A stretch of DNA of 64,000 nucleotides from Pseudothermotoga thermarum DSM 5069 (lineage in GTDB: Bacteria > Thermotogota > Thermotogae > Thermotogales > DSM-5069), in assembly GCF_000217815.1 (NCBI RefSeq), contig NC_015707.1, positions 372,001 to 436,000 of the forward strand, read 5' to 3'. Below the pieces are notes generated by a model, which made no database searches, was not told the origin of the DNA, and worked only from the letters and a program-made list of their open reading frames with translations. Position 1 is the first letter of the stretch, and every line of letters begins with the position of its first letter. The position numbers and the translations under genes are program-made. This document shows, in pieces, positions 43,881 to 53,321 of the stretch.

Positions 43881-44340
43881 TAACTTGTTGAATCCTTCTT
43901 GAAAGTTGTGTTTCGTAATCGGGTTGTATTTTCTCGTACTCTCCGTGCATCAAAGGAGAGGATATCAAAAAATCCGCTGTTGATCTGTTTATCGCCACAG
44001 GTATGTTGTAAACTGTTGCAAGTCTTATCAAAGCCTTGATGTCAACATCGTGAGCGAGAGGCTCCAGTGGATCCCAAAAGAAGATCAAAATATCTATCTC
44101 GCCTTCAGCAATCTTTGCGCCTATCTGCTGATCTCCACCAAGTGGACCACTTTTAAACTTTGTCACTTTCAAACCGGTTATTTCCTCTATCATTGCTCCG
44201 GTTGTTCCAGTGGCAAAAAGCTCATGCTTCGACAATGTTCCTTTGTTGAAAAGCACCCACTCAGCCAAATCTTTCTTCATTCTGTCGTGAGCGATTAATG
44301 CTATCCTTTTTTTGGAAGACATTTTAACAGTTTTTCCCAT
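43864..44340 (-). CDS. mgsA: methylglyoxal synthase
   Basis: MgsA converts dihydroxyacetone phosphate to methylglyoxal and phosphate. The 158-residue protein has ALIAHDRMKKDLAEWV, the phosphate loop LFATGTTGAMIEE, SGPLGGDQQIGAKIAEG with the catalytic Asp region, and DPLEPLAHDVD. GGGAGGTG precedes the ATG. It may serve as bypass of lower glycolysis under phosphate shortage, as known for the family. Confidence 0.96.
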   Translation of the reverse strand: MGKTVKMSSKKRIALIAHDRMKKDLAEWVLFNKGTLSKHELFATGTTGAMIEEITGLKVTKFKSGPLGGDQQIGAKIAEGEIDILIFFWDPLEPLAHDVDIKALIRLATVYNIPVAINRSTADFLISSPLMHGEYEKIQPDYETQLSRRIQQVISESE

Positions 44341-44399
44341 TCAACAACACCTCCCATAAGAATATCAAACCAAATTTTTAAAAAGGAAGGTGAGAAAAA

Positions 44400-45308
44400 G
44401 TGAAAAAATTCTTGTTACTTTTAATAATCGCTTTAGTTGAAACAAAGCTTTTTGACTGTGATGTTTTAATTGCAAAATATGGTAACAAAAAGCTCGATCG
44501 AAGTGTTTACTCTTTCGAAATTGTGGATGGAATAAAAATTGCCTATCGAAGGATAGGACAAGGTGAACTGCTTGTTTTGATTCACGGCTTTATGGGCAAT
44601 TCAAGCAATTTTGAGGTTATCTTTGAAAAGCTTTCCAAAGATTTCACTGTTGTGGCAATTGATCTACCTGGTTTTGGGCTGTCAGAGAAAGATCCTTTAA
44701 AACCCCTTTCTAAAAGATATCTTGCCAGCGTTGTTTCCAGCTTAGTCGATAAACTCGGATTTTCCAGTTGTTCAGTCCTAGGACATTCAATGGGTGGAGA
44801 AGTGGCGATGTGGGTTGCTTTGGATAAGCCGAGTACCGTGAAAAAGTTGATATTGGTCAACAGTACCGGAAAAGTCGAAGAGTCAACTTCTTACCCAAAT
44901 TTGCTTGGTATCCCTTTCTTTCAAATTTTTGCCAGGCTTGTTTTCTTCAACTATTGGTTTCTCAAGAAAACCTGGCTTGATATGCTGGTTGTTAAAGAAA
45001 ACTTCGATGAAGAGTATTTTCTTAAAAATTATTCTTTGATGTATCGAACTCCTCACAAGGTAATAGAAAATCTGGCAAAAAATTCAGATACACAGCTTTT
45101 GATTCAAAAAATAGAGCAAATCACAACACCAACTTTAATCATATGGGGAGATCGAGATTTTTTAGTTCCACTTGAAAACGCTCTGTGGTTTTTGGAAAAA
45201 ATCAAAAATTCAAAGTTACTCGTAATAAACGAGGCAGGACATTTACCGTTCATAGACAAACCGGAGCAGTTTGCAAATTCGGTTAGAAGCTTTTTGCTTG
45301 AAGAATAA
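44400..45308 (+). CDS. alpha/beta hydrolase with N-terminal signal
   Basis: The 302-residue protein has an N-terminal hydrophobic stretch (KKFLLLLIIALVET) that could be a signal peptide or anchor. The oxyanion HGFMGNSSNF, the nucleophile elbow VLGHSMGGEVA (Ser), the acid Asp in IIWGDRDFLVP and the His in EAGHLPFIDKPE form a complete catalytic triad. The substrate (ester, lactone or similar) cannot be told. GGTGAG precedes the GTG start. Confidence 0.9.
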   Translation: MKKFLLLLIIALVETKLFDCDVLIAKYGNKKLDRSVYSFEIVDGIKIAYRRIGQGELLVLIHGFMGNSSNFEVIFEKLSKDFTVVAIDLPGFGLSEKDPLKPLSKRYLASVVSSLVDKLGFSSCSVLGHSMGGEVAMWVALDKPSTVKKLILVNSTGKVEESTSYPNLLGIPFFQIFARLVFFNYWFLKKTWLDMLVVKENFDEEYFLKNYSLMYRTPHKVIENLAKNSDTQLLIQKIEQITTPTLIIWGDRDFLVPLENALWFLEKIKNSKLLVINEAGHLPFIDKPEQFANSVRSFLLEE

Positions 45309-45347
45309 ACGACTTTTTTCATTCAAAGCAGCTAATATCAAGGAGGT

Positions 45348-46208
45348 GTCAACTTAAGCTGGGGAATACGATAAAATAAACAAAAACCAACTCTTCTCAC
45401 CGAAAGGAGGTTCCCGTAAAGATGAAAGTTACAACAACAAATATCACCGAGTACCTATACCAAATTATACCAAACCTTTTTCAAAGACAAAGAGTTCCAC
45501 ATGAGGCGGAAGTATGAACTTGCATTAAGGAAGGCAGCAGCCATAATTGGAGTCAGTCATGAAGCCTTGAGGAAATGGTGGGCAAGGATGAATGCTGAGA
45601 AGATAGAAGGCAATGCAGTAGTAGCTATAGACGAGATGAAGGTGAACATAAATGAGGTTAAGAGGAAGAAAGTGATCTATGCGTTGGTCAGTAAGACACG
45701 AGAGAAAGGCAAAGCAATGGCCATGGTGAGACTTAGGGTGAATTTTGTGTCTGGGAATGGGTTGAAAAGGTATAGTTTTCCCTTTTCTATTGCGGCTTTT
45801 TGATGTCTTCAGACTTATTTTTGTCAATGGAAATGATTTTGAGAAAGATATTCTTTCAGTTTAATCAAGGAAACCTGTGTCACTGTTAAGGAACTGAGAG
45901 TGAATAACAAGACGGTTGTTGCGAGGTATTTTTGATCATAGTTTCATATTGCCAGCAAGAATCGGACACAAAATTATCCGAACTCCCGGCCATGGTACTG
46001 GGAAGCGAGAAAAAAGAATATGGGATATTGGGAACACGAGCATGAGAGGTTTGGGGAAAGAAGTCTTGTTGAGAGTGTGATAGGGATAACAAGGTATAGG
46101 CTGAGGCGTTTTAACATAAGCAGGTTATGGTACAAGAGGAGGGATGAGGACATAGTTAAGTGGCTATTTCCATTTCTTATTAGTGCAGTTTTCCTTCTTA
46201 AGTTGACA
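45348..46208. mobile_element. decayed insertion sequence with 12-bp perfect terminal inverted repeats
   Basis: TGTCAACTTAAG (45348-45359) and CTTAAGTTGACA (46197-46208) are exact inverse copies 861 bp apart, and between them lie only broken pieces of a transposase. No flanking direct repeat is seen (GGAGG on the left, GGTCC on the right), so any target duplication has decayed. The size and the DDE-type fragments suggest an IS6-like element. Confidence 0.8.
45422..46208 (+). pseudogene. transposase pseudogene (IS6-like DDE, frameshifted and internally decayed)
   Basis: Piece 1 (45501-45803) reads a helix-turn-helix LRKAAAIIGVSHEALRKWW followed by the first DDE strand VVAIDEMKVNINEVKRKK. Piece 2 (46020-46226) reads a C-terminal part, ERFGERSLVESVIGITRYR, with the conserved E/R-rich end. 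Short in-frame remains precede and separate them (a start near 45422 and stops in each frame). The middle DDE residue region is destroyed. It cannot be active. Confidence 0.75.
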
Positions 46209-46370
46209 GGTCCGCTTAATGCATAAATGAGACTAAACTCAAAATATCTACAATAGTAAAGATGGAAACGGGTAAATAAAGTTGCAAAAATACCAAATTT
46301 TGCTGAAAAATGCTAGGATATTTATTGGGTCTTTTTGATTGACAAAATATTGCTGGAGGTGGTTAGGTCA

Positions 46371-47732
46371 ATGTCGACGTACGATGTTGCCGTGATTGGA
46401 GCAGGTCCAGGAGGTTATGTGGCGGCGATAAAGCTTGCCCAGCATGGTAAAAAAGTAGTCTTGTTTGAAAAAAACTTTTTAGGTGGAACTTGCACAAACG
46501 TAGGTTGCATTCCAACAAAGGCTTTGCTTACCAGCGCGCATTTGTATTCGGAAATAATGGAAAAATCAACGCAGCTTGGCATCAACGTTGAAAAGGTTTC
46601 GTTTGACTTTCCAACGATTATGTCCCACATGAGAAAAGTTGTTCAGATGTCACAAAAGGGAATCGAGTATCTGTTGAAGAAAAACGGTGTTGAAGTGGTT
46701 TTCAAAGAAGCGGTCGTTCTTTCGCCAAATCAAGTCAAGGCTGCGGATAAGATTTTTGAGGCAAGGAATCTTGTCATAGCCACTGGATCTACTCCAACAA
46801 TTGTACCACCTTTTAACGAGGTTCCTGGTATTTGGACAAGTGATGATGTTTTCAAAATGAACGAACTTCCAAAGAGCGTTTTGATAGTTGGAGGCGGAGT
46901 TATAGGGATAGAGCTTGCAACCTTCTTTTCAGCTTTAAGAGTTCCGGTGGCCATCGTTGAGTTGATGCCGCACATACTTCCCACGGAAGAAAAGGAAGCG
47001 GCAGAAGTTGTCGCAAAAGTTCTTAAAAGAAGAGGAGTTGAAATATACGAACAATCAAAAGTTACGGCGGTTGAGATCACAAAAGACGGTTATCTGTGCA
47101 AAATAGAAACAAAAAATGGTCAAGTTGAAAAGGCTGCGGAAAAGGTGATTGTAGCAGTTGGAAGAAAACCGTTCATTCCTGAAAGTGTAAAAGCCCTCGG
47201 ATTAACGATTGAAAAAGGTATAAAAACTGACGATAGAATGAAAACCAGCATACCAAATGTTTATGCTATAGGAGACGTCAAAGGACAAATCATGCTTGCG
47301 CATGTTGCCATGTACGAAGCAGTTGTTGCCGCAAAGAATATTTGCGGGGAAGAAGTAAGGATGGATTATTCCGCGGTTCCAAGTGTGATCTTTTCCAACC
47401 CAGAGATAGCAAGTGTTGGTTTGAAGGAAAAGGATGTTGATCCAGAAAAGGTTAAGGTCTTCTCGTTCCCATTCAGCGCAAATGGTAGGGCAAGAACAAT
47501 GCTTGAACGCGAAGGATTTGTAAAAGTGATTGCGGATAAAGATTCTTTAACAATACTTGGGATGACCATAGTTGGTCCAAACGCGACGGAAATGATAATG
47601 GAAGGAGTTGTAGCAGTGAAAAACAAGTTGAACGCTCATCAACTTGAGCAGTCCATCCACCCGCATCCAACTTTGGCAGAATCCATACTTGGAGCGTTGG
47701 AAGGAATCGTTGAAAAGCCAATCCATCTTTGA
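46371..47732 (+). CDS. lpdA: dihydrolipoyl dehydrogenase
   Basis: The 453-residue flavoprotein has the FAD loop VIGAGPGGYVAA, the redox disulfide GGTCTNVGCIPTKAL, the NAD loop VGGGVIGIELA, and the C-terminal HPHPTLAE with the catalytic His. GGAGGTGG precedes ATG 46371. No lipoyl protein (GcvH or E2) is adjacent. It overlaps the following open frame and heads a redox cluster, so its electron partner may be a lipoyl protein elsewhere or a cluster-specific acceptor. Confidence 0.94.
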   Translation: MSTYDVAVIGAGPGGYVAAIKLAQHGKKVVLFEKNFLGGTCTNVGCIPTKALLTSAHLYSEIMEKSTQLGINVEKVSFDFPTIMSHMRKVVQMSQKGIEYLLKKNGVEVVFKEAVVLSPNQVKAADKIFEARNLVIATGSTPTIVPPFNEVPGIWTSDDVFKMNELPKSVLIVGGGVIGIELATFFSALRVPVAIVELMPHILPTEEKEAAEVVAKVLKRRGVEIYEQSKVTAVEITKDGYLCKIETKNGQVEKAAEKVIVAVGRKPFIPESVKALGLTIEKGIKTDDRMKTSIPNVYAIGDVKGQIMLAHVAMYEAVVAAKNICGEEVRMDYSAVPSVIFSNPEIASVGLKEKDVDPEKVKVFSFPFSANGRARTMLEREGFVKVIADKDSLTILGMTIVGPNATEMIMEGVVAVKNKLNAHQLEQSIHPHPTLAESILGALEGIVEKPIHL

Positions 47733-47752
47733 AAACCAGCGAGGTGGGAAAA

Positions 47753-48061
47753 TTGGTCAGGCGTATGTCATCCCATCCGATATTGGAAATCGAAGAAAAA
47801 AGAAAGGTGAAAATTTACTTCGAAGGTAAAGAACTAGAAGCTTTTGAAGGTGAAACCATAGCCTCTGCGCTCGTTGCGAACGGAATAGATGTCTTTGGAT
47901 ACACTGAAAATGGGCGTCCGCGAGGTTTTTACTGTGCCATAGGCAAATGTTCCTCTTGCTTGATGATAGTCGACGGTGTTCCAAACGTCAGAACGTGTAT
48001 CACACCCGTGAAAGATGGTATGAAAATCCAAAGGCAATACGGCAGGGGTGAGGTTTTGTGA
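47753..48061 (+). CDS. [2Fe-2S] ferredoxin-like subunit (HcnA/SoxA-N type)
   Basis: The 102-residue protein carries a plant-type [2Fe-2S] site CAIGKCSSC...C (Cx4CxxCx11C, at GFYCAIGKCSSCLMIVDG and NVRTC). Such small proteins are the gamma or A-N subunits of heteromeric amino-acid dehydrogenases. The TTG at 47753 with GAGGTGG upstream is chosen; an in-frame TTG at 47729 overlaps the lpdA stop. It overlaps the next gene by 4 nt. Confidence 0.88.
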   Translation: MVRRMSSHPILEIEEKRKVKIYFEGKELEAFEGETIASALVANGIDVFGYTENGRPRGFYCAIGKCSSCLMIVDGVPNVRTCITPVKDGMKIQRQYGRGEVL

Positions 48062-49851
48062 TAACGACGGATTTGCTTGTGGTTGGCGGAGGACCAGCCG
48101 GATTAAGCGCAGCAGTTGAGGCCGCCAAAAGAGAAGTCAAGGTTCTCATTGTTGATGAAGGCGTTCAGCTCGGTGGACAGCTTGTCAAGCAAACTCACAA
48201 ATTTTTTGGGCATGAGGGTTTTTACGCGTCTGTTCGAGGTTATGAAATAGCTGAAAAACTCATATCCCAGTTGAACGAGAATGTAACCGTAAAGAAAATG
48301 ACTACGGTGATAGGAATATATGAAGATGTTGTGGCAGCCTACGATCGGCAGGAAGATGTGGTTTTTAAAATTAAACCAAGATACATTTTGCTTGCCACTG
48401 GCGCCAGCGAAAGATTTATCGCTTTTGAGAACAACCATTTGCCAGGTGTGTACGGAGCAGGTGCTGTTCAAACTTTGATGAACCAATTCAAAGTCCTTCC
48501 CGGGAAAAGGGTGTTGATGGTTGGATCTGGAAACATAGGACTAATCGTTTCTTACCAGCTTTTGCAAGCGGGGGCGGAAGTTGTCGCGATCGTTGAGATC
48601 GCAGATAAAGTCGGTGGATACGATGTTCATGCAAGAAAGGTAAAAAGGCTTGGTGTTCCAATACTGTTAAGGCACACCATAAAAAAGGCCATAGGTACAG
48701 AGAGAGTGGAAGGAGCAATAGTAGTCGCAGTAAACGAAAATTTTGAACCTATACCTGGTACCGAAAAAGAGTTTGCCGTCGACACAATATGCATAGCTGT
48801 TGGTTTACAACCGAGTGTTGAGTTGGCCGCAATGGCTGGTGTGAAAATAGAGTACGTTCCAGAACTTGGAGGTTTTGTGCCATACAGAGATGAATATATG
48901 AGGACCAACGTTCCGAATATTTTTGTCGCAGGTGATCTTGCTGGAATAGAAGAGGCAACTACTGCGATGATTGAAGGAAGAATCGTTGGTCTTGTTGTTG
49001 CAAAGGAAGTTCGTGGCGTAGACGTTGATGAAGAACTGAAAAACTTGCAGAGAGAACTTGTTGAATTTAGATCTGGTCCGTTCTCAGATAAGGTGAGGAA
49101 AGGTCTTCAAAGATTTTATCAACAGCAAGTTTTGCCTTATTCCAAGGAAAAGCAAACTGATCTTGGTCCAGTTGGAAAGTTAAGACCAATAATCGAATGC
49201 TTTGAAAACATCCCATGTAACCCTTGTGCAACATCTTGTCCCAAGGGTGCCATTAAAGTGCCAGATAATATAAACAGCCTACCGTTGATAGACTACTCCA
49301 AATGCAATGGATGTGGTATATGCGTTGTGAAATGCCCAGGCTTGGCGATATTCATGGTTCAGGAAAATTATGAACCAGGATACGATCTTGTGGGTATTCC
49401 TTACGAATTTTTACCAGTGCCGGAAAAAGGCTGGCAAGTTGTTGCACTGGATGAAGAAGGAAAAGAAATATGCGATGCAACAGTTGTTGGAGTTGTGAAA
49501 ACGAAGGTAAAGACAAACATAGTTTACATATCTGTTCCGGCAGATTATGGGCAAAAGGTGAGAAGTTTCAAACTCAAGAAGGTGGAGGAAAAAATTGTTT
49601 GCCGCTGCGAGGAAATTACGGAAGAGCAAATAGAAAAAGCCATAGAAGAAGGCTATACCGATTATGAAGAACTTAGAAGATACCTTAGGTTGGGTATGGG
49701 ACCGTGTGGTGGTAGGACGTGTAGATCGATTGTGCTAAGCATTTTGGCAAGGAAAGCGAAGAAACCTGTTCTGGAAAACTTTCAACCTTCCTTTAGGCCA
49801 CCTGTGATGCCAGTTAAGATGGAATCCATAGCGCGAGGTGGGGAAGAATGA
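48058..49851 (+). CDS. FAD/NAD-binding Fe-S oxidoreductase, alpha subunit
   Basis: The 597-residue protein has an FAD loop VVGGGPAGLSAAVEA, a second nucleotide loop MVGSGNIGLIVSYQL, and LATGASERFI. A two-cluster ferredoxin-like insert follows near residues 380-430 (PCNPCATSCPKGAI, CNGCGICVVKCPG). A BFD-type [2Fe-2S] domain (IVCRCEEITEEQI, GMGPCGGRTC) ends it. This is the architecture of alpha subunits of sarcosine oxidase, HcnB and dye-linked L-proline dehydrogenase. Its GTG start overlaps the 2Fe-2S gene and its stop overlaps the DAO-type gene. Confidence 0.9.
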   Translation: MITTDLLVVGGGPAGLSAAVEAAKREVKVLIVDEGVQLGGQLVKQTHKFFGHEGFYASVRGYEIAEKLISQLNENVTVKKMTTVIGIYEDVVAAYDRQEDVVFKIKPRYILLATGASERFIAFENNHLPGVYGAGAVQTLMNQFKVLPGKRVLMVGSGNIGLIVSYQLLQAGAEVVAIVEIADKVGGYDVHARKVKRLGVPILLRHTIKKAIGTERVEGAIVVAVNENFEPIPGTEKEFAVDTICIAVGLQPSVELAAMAGVKIEYVPELGGFVPYRDEYMRTNVPNIFVAGDLAGIEEATTAMIEGRIVGLVVAKEVRGVDVDEELKNLQRELVEFRSGPFSDKVRKGLQRFYQQQVLPYSKEKQTDLGPVGKLRPIIECFENIPCNPCATSCPKGAIKVPDNINSLPLIDYSKCNGCGICVVKCPGLAIFMVQENYEPGYDLVGIPYEFLPVPEKGWQVVALDEEGKEICDATVVGVVKTKVKTNIVYISVPADYGQKVRSFKLKKVEEKIVCRCEEITEEQIEKAIEEGYTDYEELRRYLRLGMGPCGGRTCRSIVLSILARKAKKPVLENFQPSFRPPVMPVKMESIARGGEE

Positions 49852-50987
49852 AGAATAGCTACAAAGTAGCCGTAATAGGTGCTGGGGTTGTCGGTTGTTC
49901 TGTTGCGTACCACTTGGCAAAACTTGGAATTAACGATGTTGTAGTTTTTGATAAAAGCTACATAAGCTCTGGTTCAACCGGTCGATGTGCTGGGGGAATA
50001 CGTCAGCAGTGGAGTTCTCCCCACAACGTTTTACTTGCGATGAGGAGCGTAAAACTTTTTGAAAAACTCGAATCGGAGACTGGCATGGATGTTGAATACA
50101 AGCAGGGAGGATATTTGATCCTTTCTTACAGCGAGGAAGAAGCAGAGCAATTTGAAAAGAACGTAGAGATGCAACGTGAACTAGGACTTGATGTGGAAAT
50201 ATTGTCTGTGAAAAAAGTCAAGGAAAGATATCCTTACATCGATTTATCTGGAGTAGTACTTGCCACATTTTGTCAAACAGACGGGCATGCAAATCCGCAC
50301 TTGGTGAATTTTGCTTATGCAAAATCTGCTAGAAAACTTGGGGTGGAGATTTTCACCCACACCGAGGTGTGGGGAATAGAAGTCAAAGATTACGAATTTG
50401 TGCTTCACACAACTAAAGGAAAAGTAACGGCTCAAATAGTCGTCAACGCTGCTGGTCCACATTCGAGGGAAATTGCTTCGATGGTTGGAGTAGATCTTCC
50501 CACTGAAAGTTATAGACATCAAATTATGGTTACAGAACCGGTCAAAAACTTTTTCGACCCGATGGCAATAAGTTTTTCAGGGAACTTTTACATGCGTCAA
50601 ACCAAACATGGACAATTCATAATGGGACAGGGAGATCCAAACGAAAAGCCGGGGTTGAATTACAATGTCACTTTTGAATTTGTAGAGGAAATGTGCAAAA
50701 AAATGACCAGAATTTTCCCATTTTTGAGAAATGTTAGAATAGTTAGACACTGGTCTGGTCATTACAACATGTCACCGGATGCTCAACCAATAATCGGTGA
50801 ATCTACAACGGTGAAGAACTTTTATTATGCGGTTGGTTTCAGTGGACATGGTTTTATGCTCGCACCAGCCGTTGGTGAAGCGATAGCGGAATTGATAGCT
50901 TACGGAAAAACTTTGCATGTTGATTTGTCTGAGTTAAACTTGGATAGATTTGAAAAAACTGTTGTCAGAGAAAGAAATGTCGTTTAG
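49848..50987 (+). CDS. FAD-dependent oxidoreductase, DAO family (beta subunit)
   Basis: The 379-residue protein has AVIGAGVVGCSVAYHLAKLG, the segment GSTGRCAGGIRQQW where covalent or tight FAD binding occurs in sarcosine oxidase and proline dehydrogenase beta subunits, and the C-terminal AVGFSGHGFMLAPAVG. It is the substrate-oxidising subunit of the complex with the two preceding genes. Proline, sarcosine, another N-alkyl amino acid or glycerol phosphate cannot be distinguished from the sequence. Confidence 0.9.
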   Translation: MKNSYKVAVIGAGVVGCSVAYHLAKLGINDVVVFDKSYISSGSTGRCAGGIRQQWSSPHNVLLAMRSVKLFEKLESETGMDVEYKQGGYLILSYSEEEAEQFEKNVEMQRELGLDVEILSVKKVKERYPYIDLSGVVLATFCQTDGHANPHLVNFAYAKSARKLGVEIFTHTEVWGIEVKDYEFVLHTTKGKVTAQIVVNAAGPHSREIASMVGVDLPTESYRHQIMVTEPVKNFFDPMAISFSGNFYMRQTKHGQFIMGQGDPNEKPGLNYNVTFEFVEEMCKKMTRIFPFLRNVRIVRHWSGHYNMSPDAQPIIGESTTVKNFYYAVGFSGHGFMLAPAVGEAIAELIAYGKTLHVDLSELNLDRFEKTVVRERNVV

Positions 50988-50995
50988 GTGGAATT

Positions 50996-51487
50996 ATGTT
51001 GGACTTATTCTACGCAGTCATTTGGGTATCGCTCGGTGTTGGGTTTGAGTACTTGGTCGGTATATCTAGGCTTTTAATCCTTCAAGAGGTTGTTAAACCG
51101 GCTTTCATTTTCACTTCACTTTGTGCAGCCTTGCACGGCCCGTTTTTGTCGTCTGTTGTTGGTTTTTTGACTGTGATAATTTCCGATGTGGCAAAAGAAT
51201 GGTTGATTGGTTTGGGCAGTTTTTTGCTTGCCGTTAAACTTGCCATTTTTGGACTCTTTGTTGGCTTTACTTTTAAAAAGACAAATCGTTTGCTGATTTC
51301 TTTGATTTGTTGCTTTGTGATCATCAAGGTTGTAGAACTAATTTTAACGCTTTGGAAAGGGGTTTTTTCTTTCTCAAACTTTTTACTTGATTTTCTCAAC
51401 TTGATGTTGTTACTAACAGTAGTACCTGTTTTTTGGAAAATTCTGGTAAAATCGTTCAAGAAACCAAAAGGAGGTAGAGAGGTATGA
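50996..51487 (+). CDS. small integral membrane protein of unknown function
   Basis: The 163-residue protein has about five hydrophobic segments and a basic C-terminal end (KSFKKPKGGREV). The arrangement recalls ECF-transporter S components (FIFTSLCAALHGPFLSSVVGFLTVIISD), but there is no firm motif. AGGTGG precedes the ATG 8 nt after the DAO gene. Its stop overlaps yajC by 4 nt, so it could belong with either neighbour. Confidence 0.6.
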   Translation: MLDLFYAVIWVSLGVGFEYLVGISRLLILQEVVKPAFIFTSLCAALHGPFLSSVVGFLTVIISDVAKEWLIGLGSFLLAVKLAIFGLFVGFTFKKTNRLLISLICCFVIIKVVELILTLWKGVFSFSNFLLDFLNLMLLLTVVPVFWKILVKSFKKPKGGREV

Positions 51488-51870
51488 ACATAGTCTACAG
51501 TGCTGCTCCAGGAGCAACAGGTACGTCGGGCACTTCAACGGCAACTGGCACAGGAAGTACTTTCAGCTTCTTTGTACTGCTTATTCTTCTTTTTGCCATG
51601 TTTTATTTTTTAATCATTCTTCCACAGAGAAGAAGGGAAAAGCAGTTTAGAGAGATGATCAGCAACTTAAAACGTGGAGATGTTGTCATAACAGTCGGTG
51701 GAATCGTCGGAAAAGTTGTTGATATCAGAAAAGATACTGTGAAGATCAAGACAGCCATGACGACAGAGCTTGAGATAACCAAAAGAGCCATTGCAACGGT
51801 TTTGAAAGAGAAAGAAGAGGAAACCAAGGAATTTGAGGAAGGAGACAGCTCAAAAGAAGATAAAAAATAA
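51484..51870 (+). CDS. yajC: preprotein translocase subunit YajC
   Basis: The 128-residue protein has a Gly/Thr-rich N-terminus, one membrane segment (FFVLLILLFAMFYFLIILPQRRREK) and the YajC domain (LKRGDVVITVGGIVGKVVDI). A charged, Glu-rich tail ends it. YajC associates with SecDF. It stands 23 nt before secD. Confidence 0.95.
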   Translation: MNIVYSAAPGATGTSGTSTATGTGSTFSFFVLLILLFAMFYFLIILPQRRREKQFREMISNLKRGDVVITVGGIVGKVVDIRKDTVKIKTAMTTELEITKRAIATVLKEKEEETKEFEEGDSSKEDKK

Positions 51871-51893
51871 AGCTCGGCTAAGGAGGGAAGCAA

Positions 51894-53321
51894 ATGTCAA
51901 AGTCTGATCGAATAAGATTGGTTGTGGTGATAGCGGTAATTTTTCTTGCCTTACTTTCATTGCTTTGGCCGACGAAAGAAAGAACTTATAAAGGATTCGC
52001 GGCTGTTTTTCAGAGGATCAAACTGGGGCTTGATATAAGAGGTGGTGCTCGACTTGAATATCGAGTTGACATAAAGGAAAACGTCGAAAATCCTGCCGAT
52101 GTGGTGGACAACGTGCTGATGGTTTTGAGAAACAGGTTGGATTCCGCTGGTTACACCGAAGCGACTCTTAGAAAAGTTTTCAGGGAAAACAACGCTTTTA
52201 TAGTTGTCGAGATACCAGGGGTTAACGATACCACTGCAGCTGAAAAGTTAATTGGTTCAACCGGTGTTTTGTACTTTGCACAGGTTCTTGACGAAACGAA
52301 TGTAAACCCAGAAACTGATCCAAGGTTGAAAGATCTAGCGAGGATAAAGAGGGCAACTTGGCTACCAGCTAGAGAAGGTAACAAATGGTACCTTGTGCGA
52401 GAAGAAATTATGCTTATCAGGGATTTAAAACTTGTTTCTCCAAGAATTGTGTCTGCAAGCCCTGTTCCAGAAACACGCGTTGGAAGATTTGGTTACAAGG
52501 TCACATTTGAGTTGTCGAAAGAGGATGCGGAAATTTTCAAAAGAATAACTCAGCAACTTGTTGTTTCTGAAGCCGCCATTGGAACTCCGGCAGCCGCAGA
52601 AAAAAGATTGGCAATAGTACTTGACGATGTCGTTCAATTCGCAGGTTACGTTGTTTCAGTGATACCAGATGGAAAAGCAGAGATTACTGGGAACTTTTCT
52701 CTTGAAGAGGCAAGAAGATTGGCGGCGATATTGAGAAGCGGTGCTTTACCTGCGAGGTTGGAAAAGGTTTCTGCCGGATGGGTTGCTCCACTTTTAGGTT
52801 CAGACATAATAAGAGCTTCTTTTATCGCTGGAATAGTTGGTTTAATCCTTGTGCTGATCTATATGGTCGCATTCTATGGTGTACAAGGTATCATAGCCGA
52901 CATAGCCTTGATCTACAACACGATATTGTTGCTTGGCATTTTGGCTGCAACAGGTTCCATCCTAACCTTGCCAGGTATAGCTGGAATACTCTTTACAATT
53001 GGAACAACCGTTGATGGGAACATAATAATCATAGAGAGGATAAAAGAAGAGTTGAGGTTAGGAAAATCAATCAAAGCGGCCATTGCAACTGCTTTTGAGA
53101 GATCCTTCATAACTTTGTTCGACGCCAACTTAACCACCATAATAGCTGGTTTGGTTCTGTACTACTTTGGTACAGGAACGGTTAAAGGATTTGCAATCAC
53201 GCTGATAATAGGAGTAATAGGAAGCTTTTTTGTAAACATAGTTCTATCGAGGGTTTTAACCGATGCTCTCAGTTCTTTCATACGCAAACCAGCCGTTGAA
53301 GGGGAGGGAGCAAAGTCGTGA
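51894..53321 (+). CDS. secD: protein translocase subunit SecD
   Basis: The 475-residue protein has one N-terminal membrane segment, the periplasmic P1 region with LGLDIRGGARLEYRVD, and five C-terminal segments. The family motifs TLPGIAGILFTIGTTVDGNIIIIERIKEE and FDANLTTIIAGLVL are present (each in part), with the proton-path Asp in DGN. SecDF uses the ion gradient to pull exported proteins. It overlaps secF by 4 nt. Confidence 0.97.
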   Translation: MSKSDRIRLVVVIAVIFLALLSLLWPTKERTYKGFAAVFQRIKLGLDIRGGARLEYRVDIKENVENPADVVDNVLMVLRNRLDSAGYTEATLRKVFRENNAFIVVEIPGVNDTTAAEKLIGSTGVLYFAQVLDETNVNPETDPRLKDLARIKRATWLPAREGNKWYLVREEIMLIRDLKLVSPRIVSASPVPETRVGRFGYKVTFELSKEDAEIFKRITQQLVVSEAAIGTPAAAEKRLAIVLDDVVQFAGYVVSVIPDGKAEITGNFSLEEARRLAAILRSGALPARLEKVSAGWVAPLLGSDIIRASFIAGIVGLILVLIYMVAFYGVQGIIADIALIYNTILLLGILAATGSILTLPGIAGILFTIGTTVDGNIIIIERIKEELRLGKSIKAAIATAFERSFITLFDANLTTIIAGLVLYYFGTGTVKGFAITLIIGVIGSFFVNIVLSRVLTDALSSFIRKPAVEGEGAKS

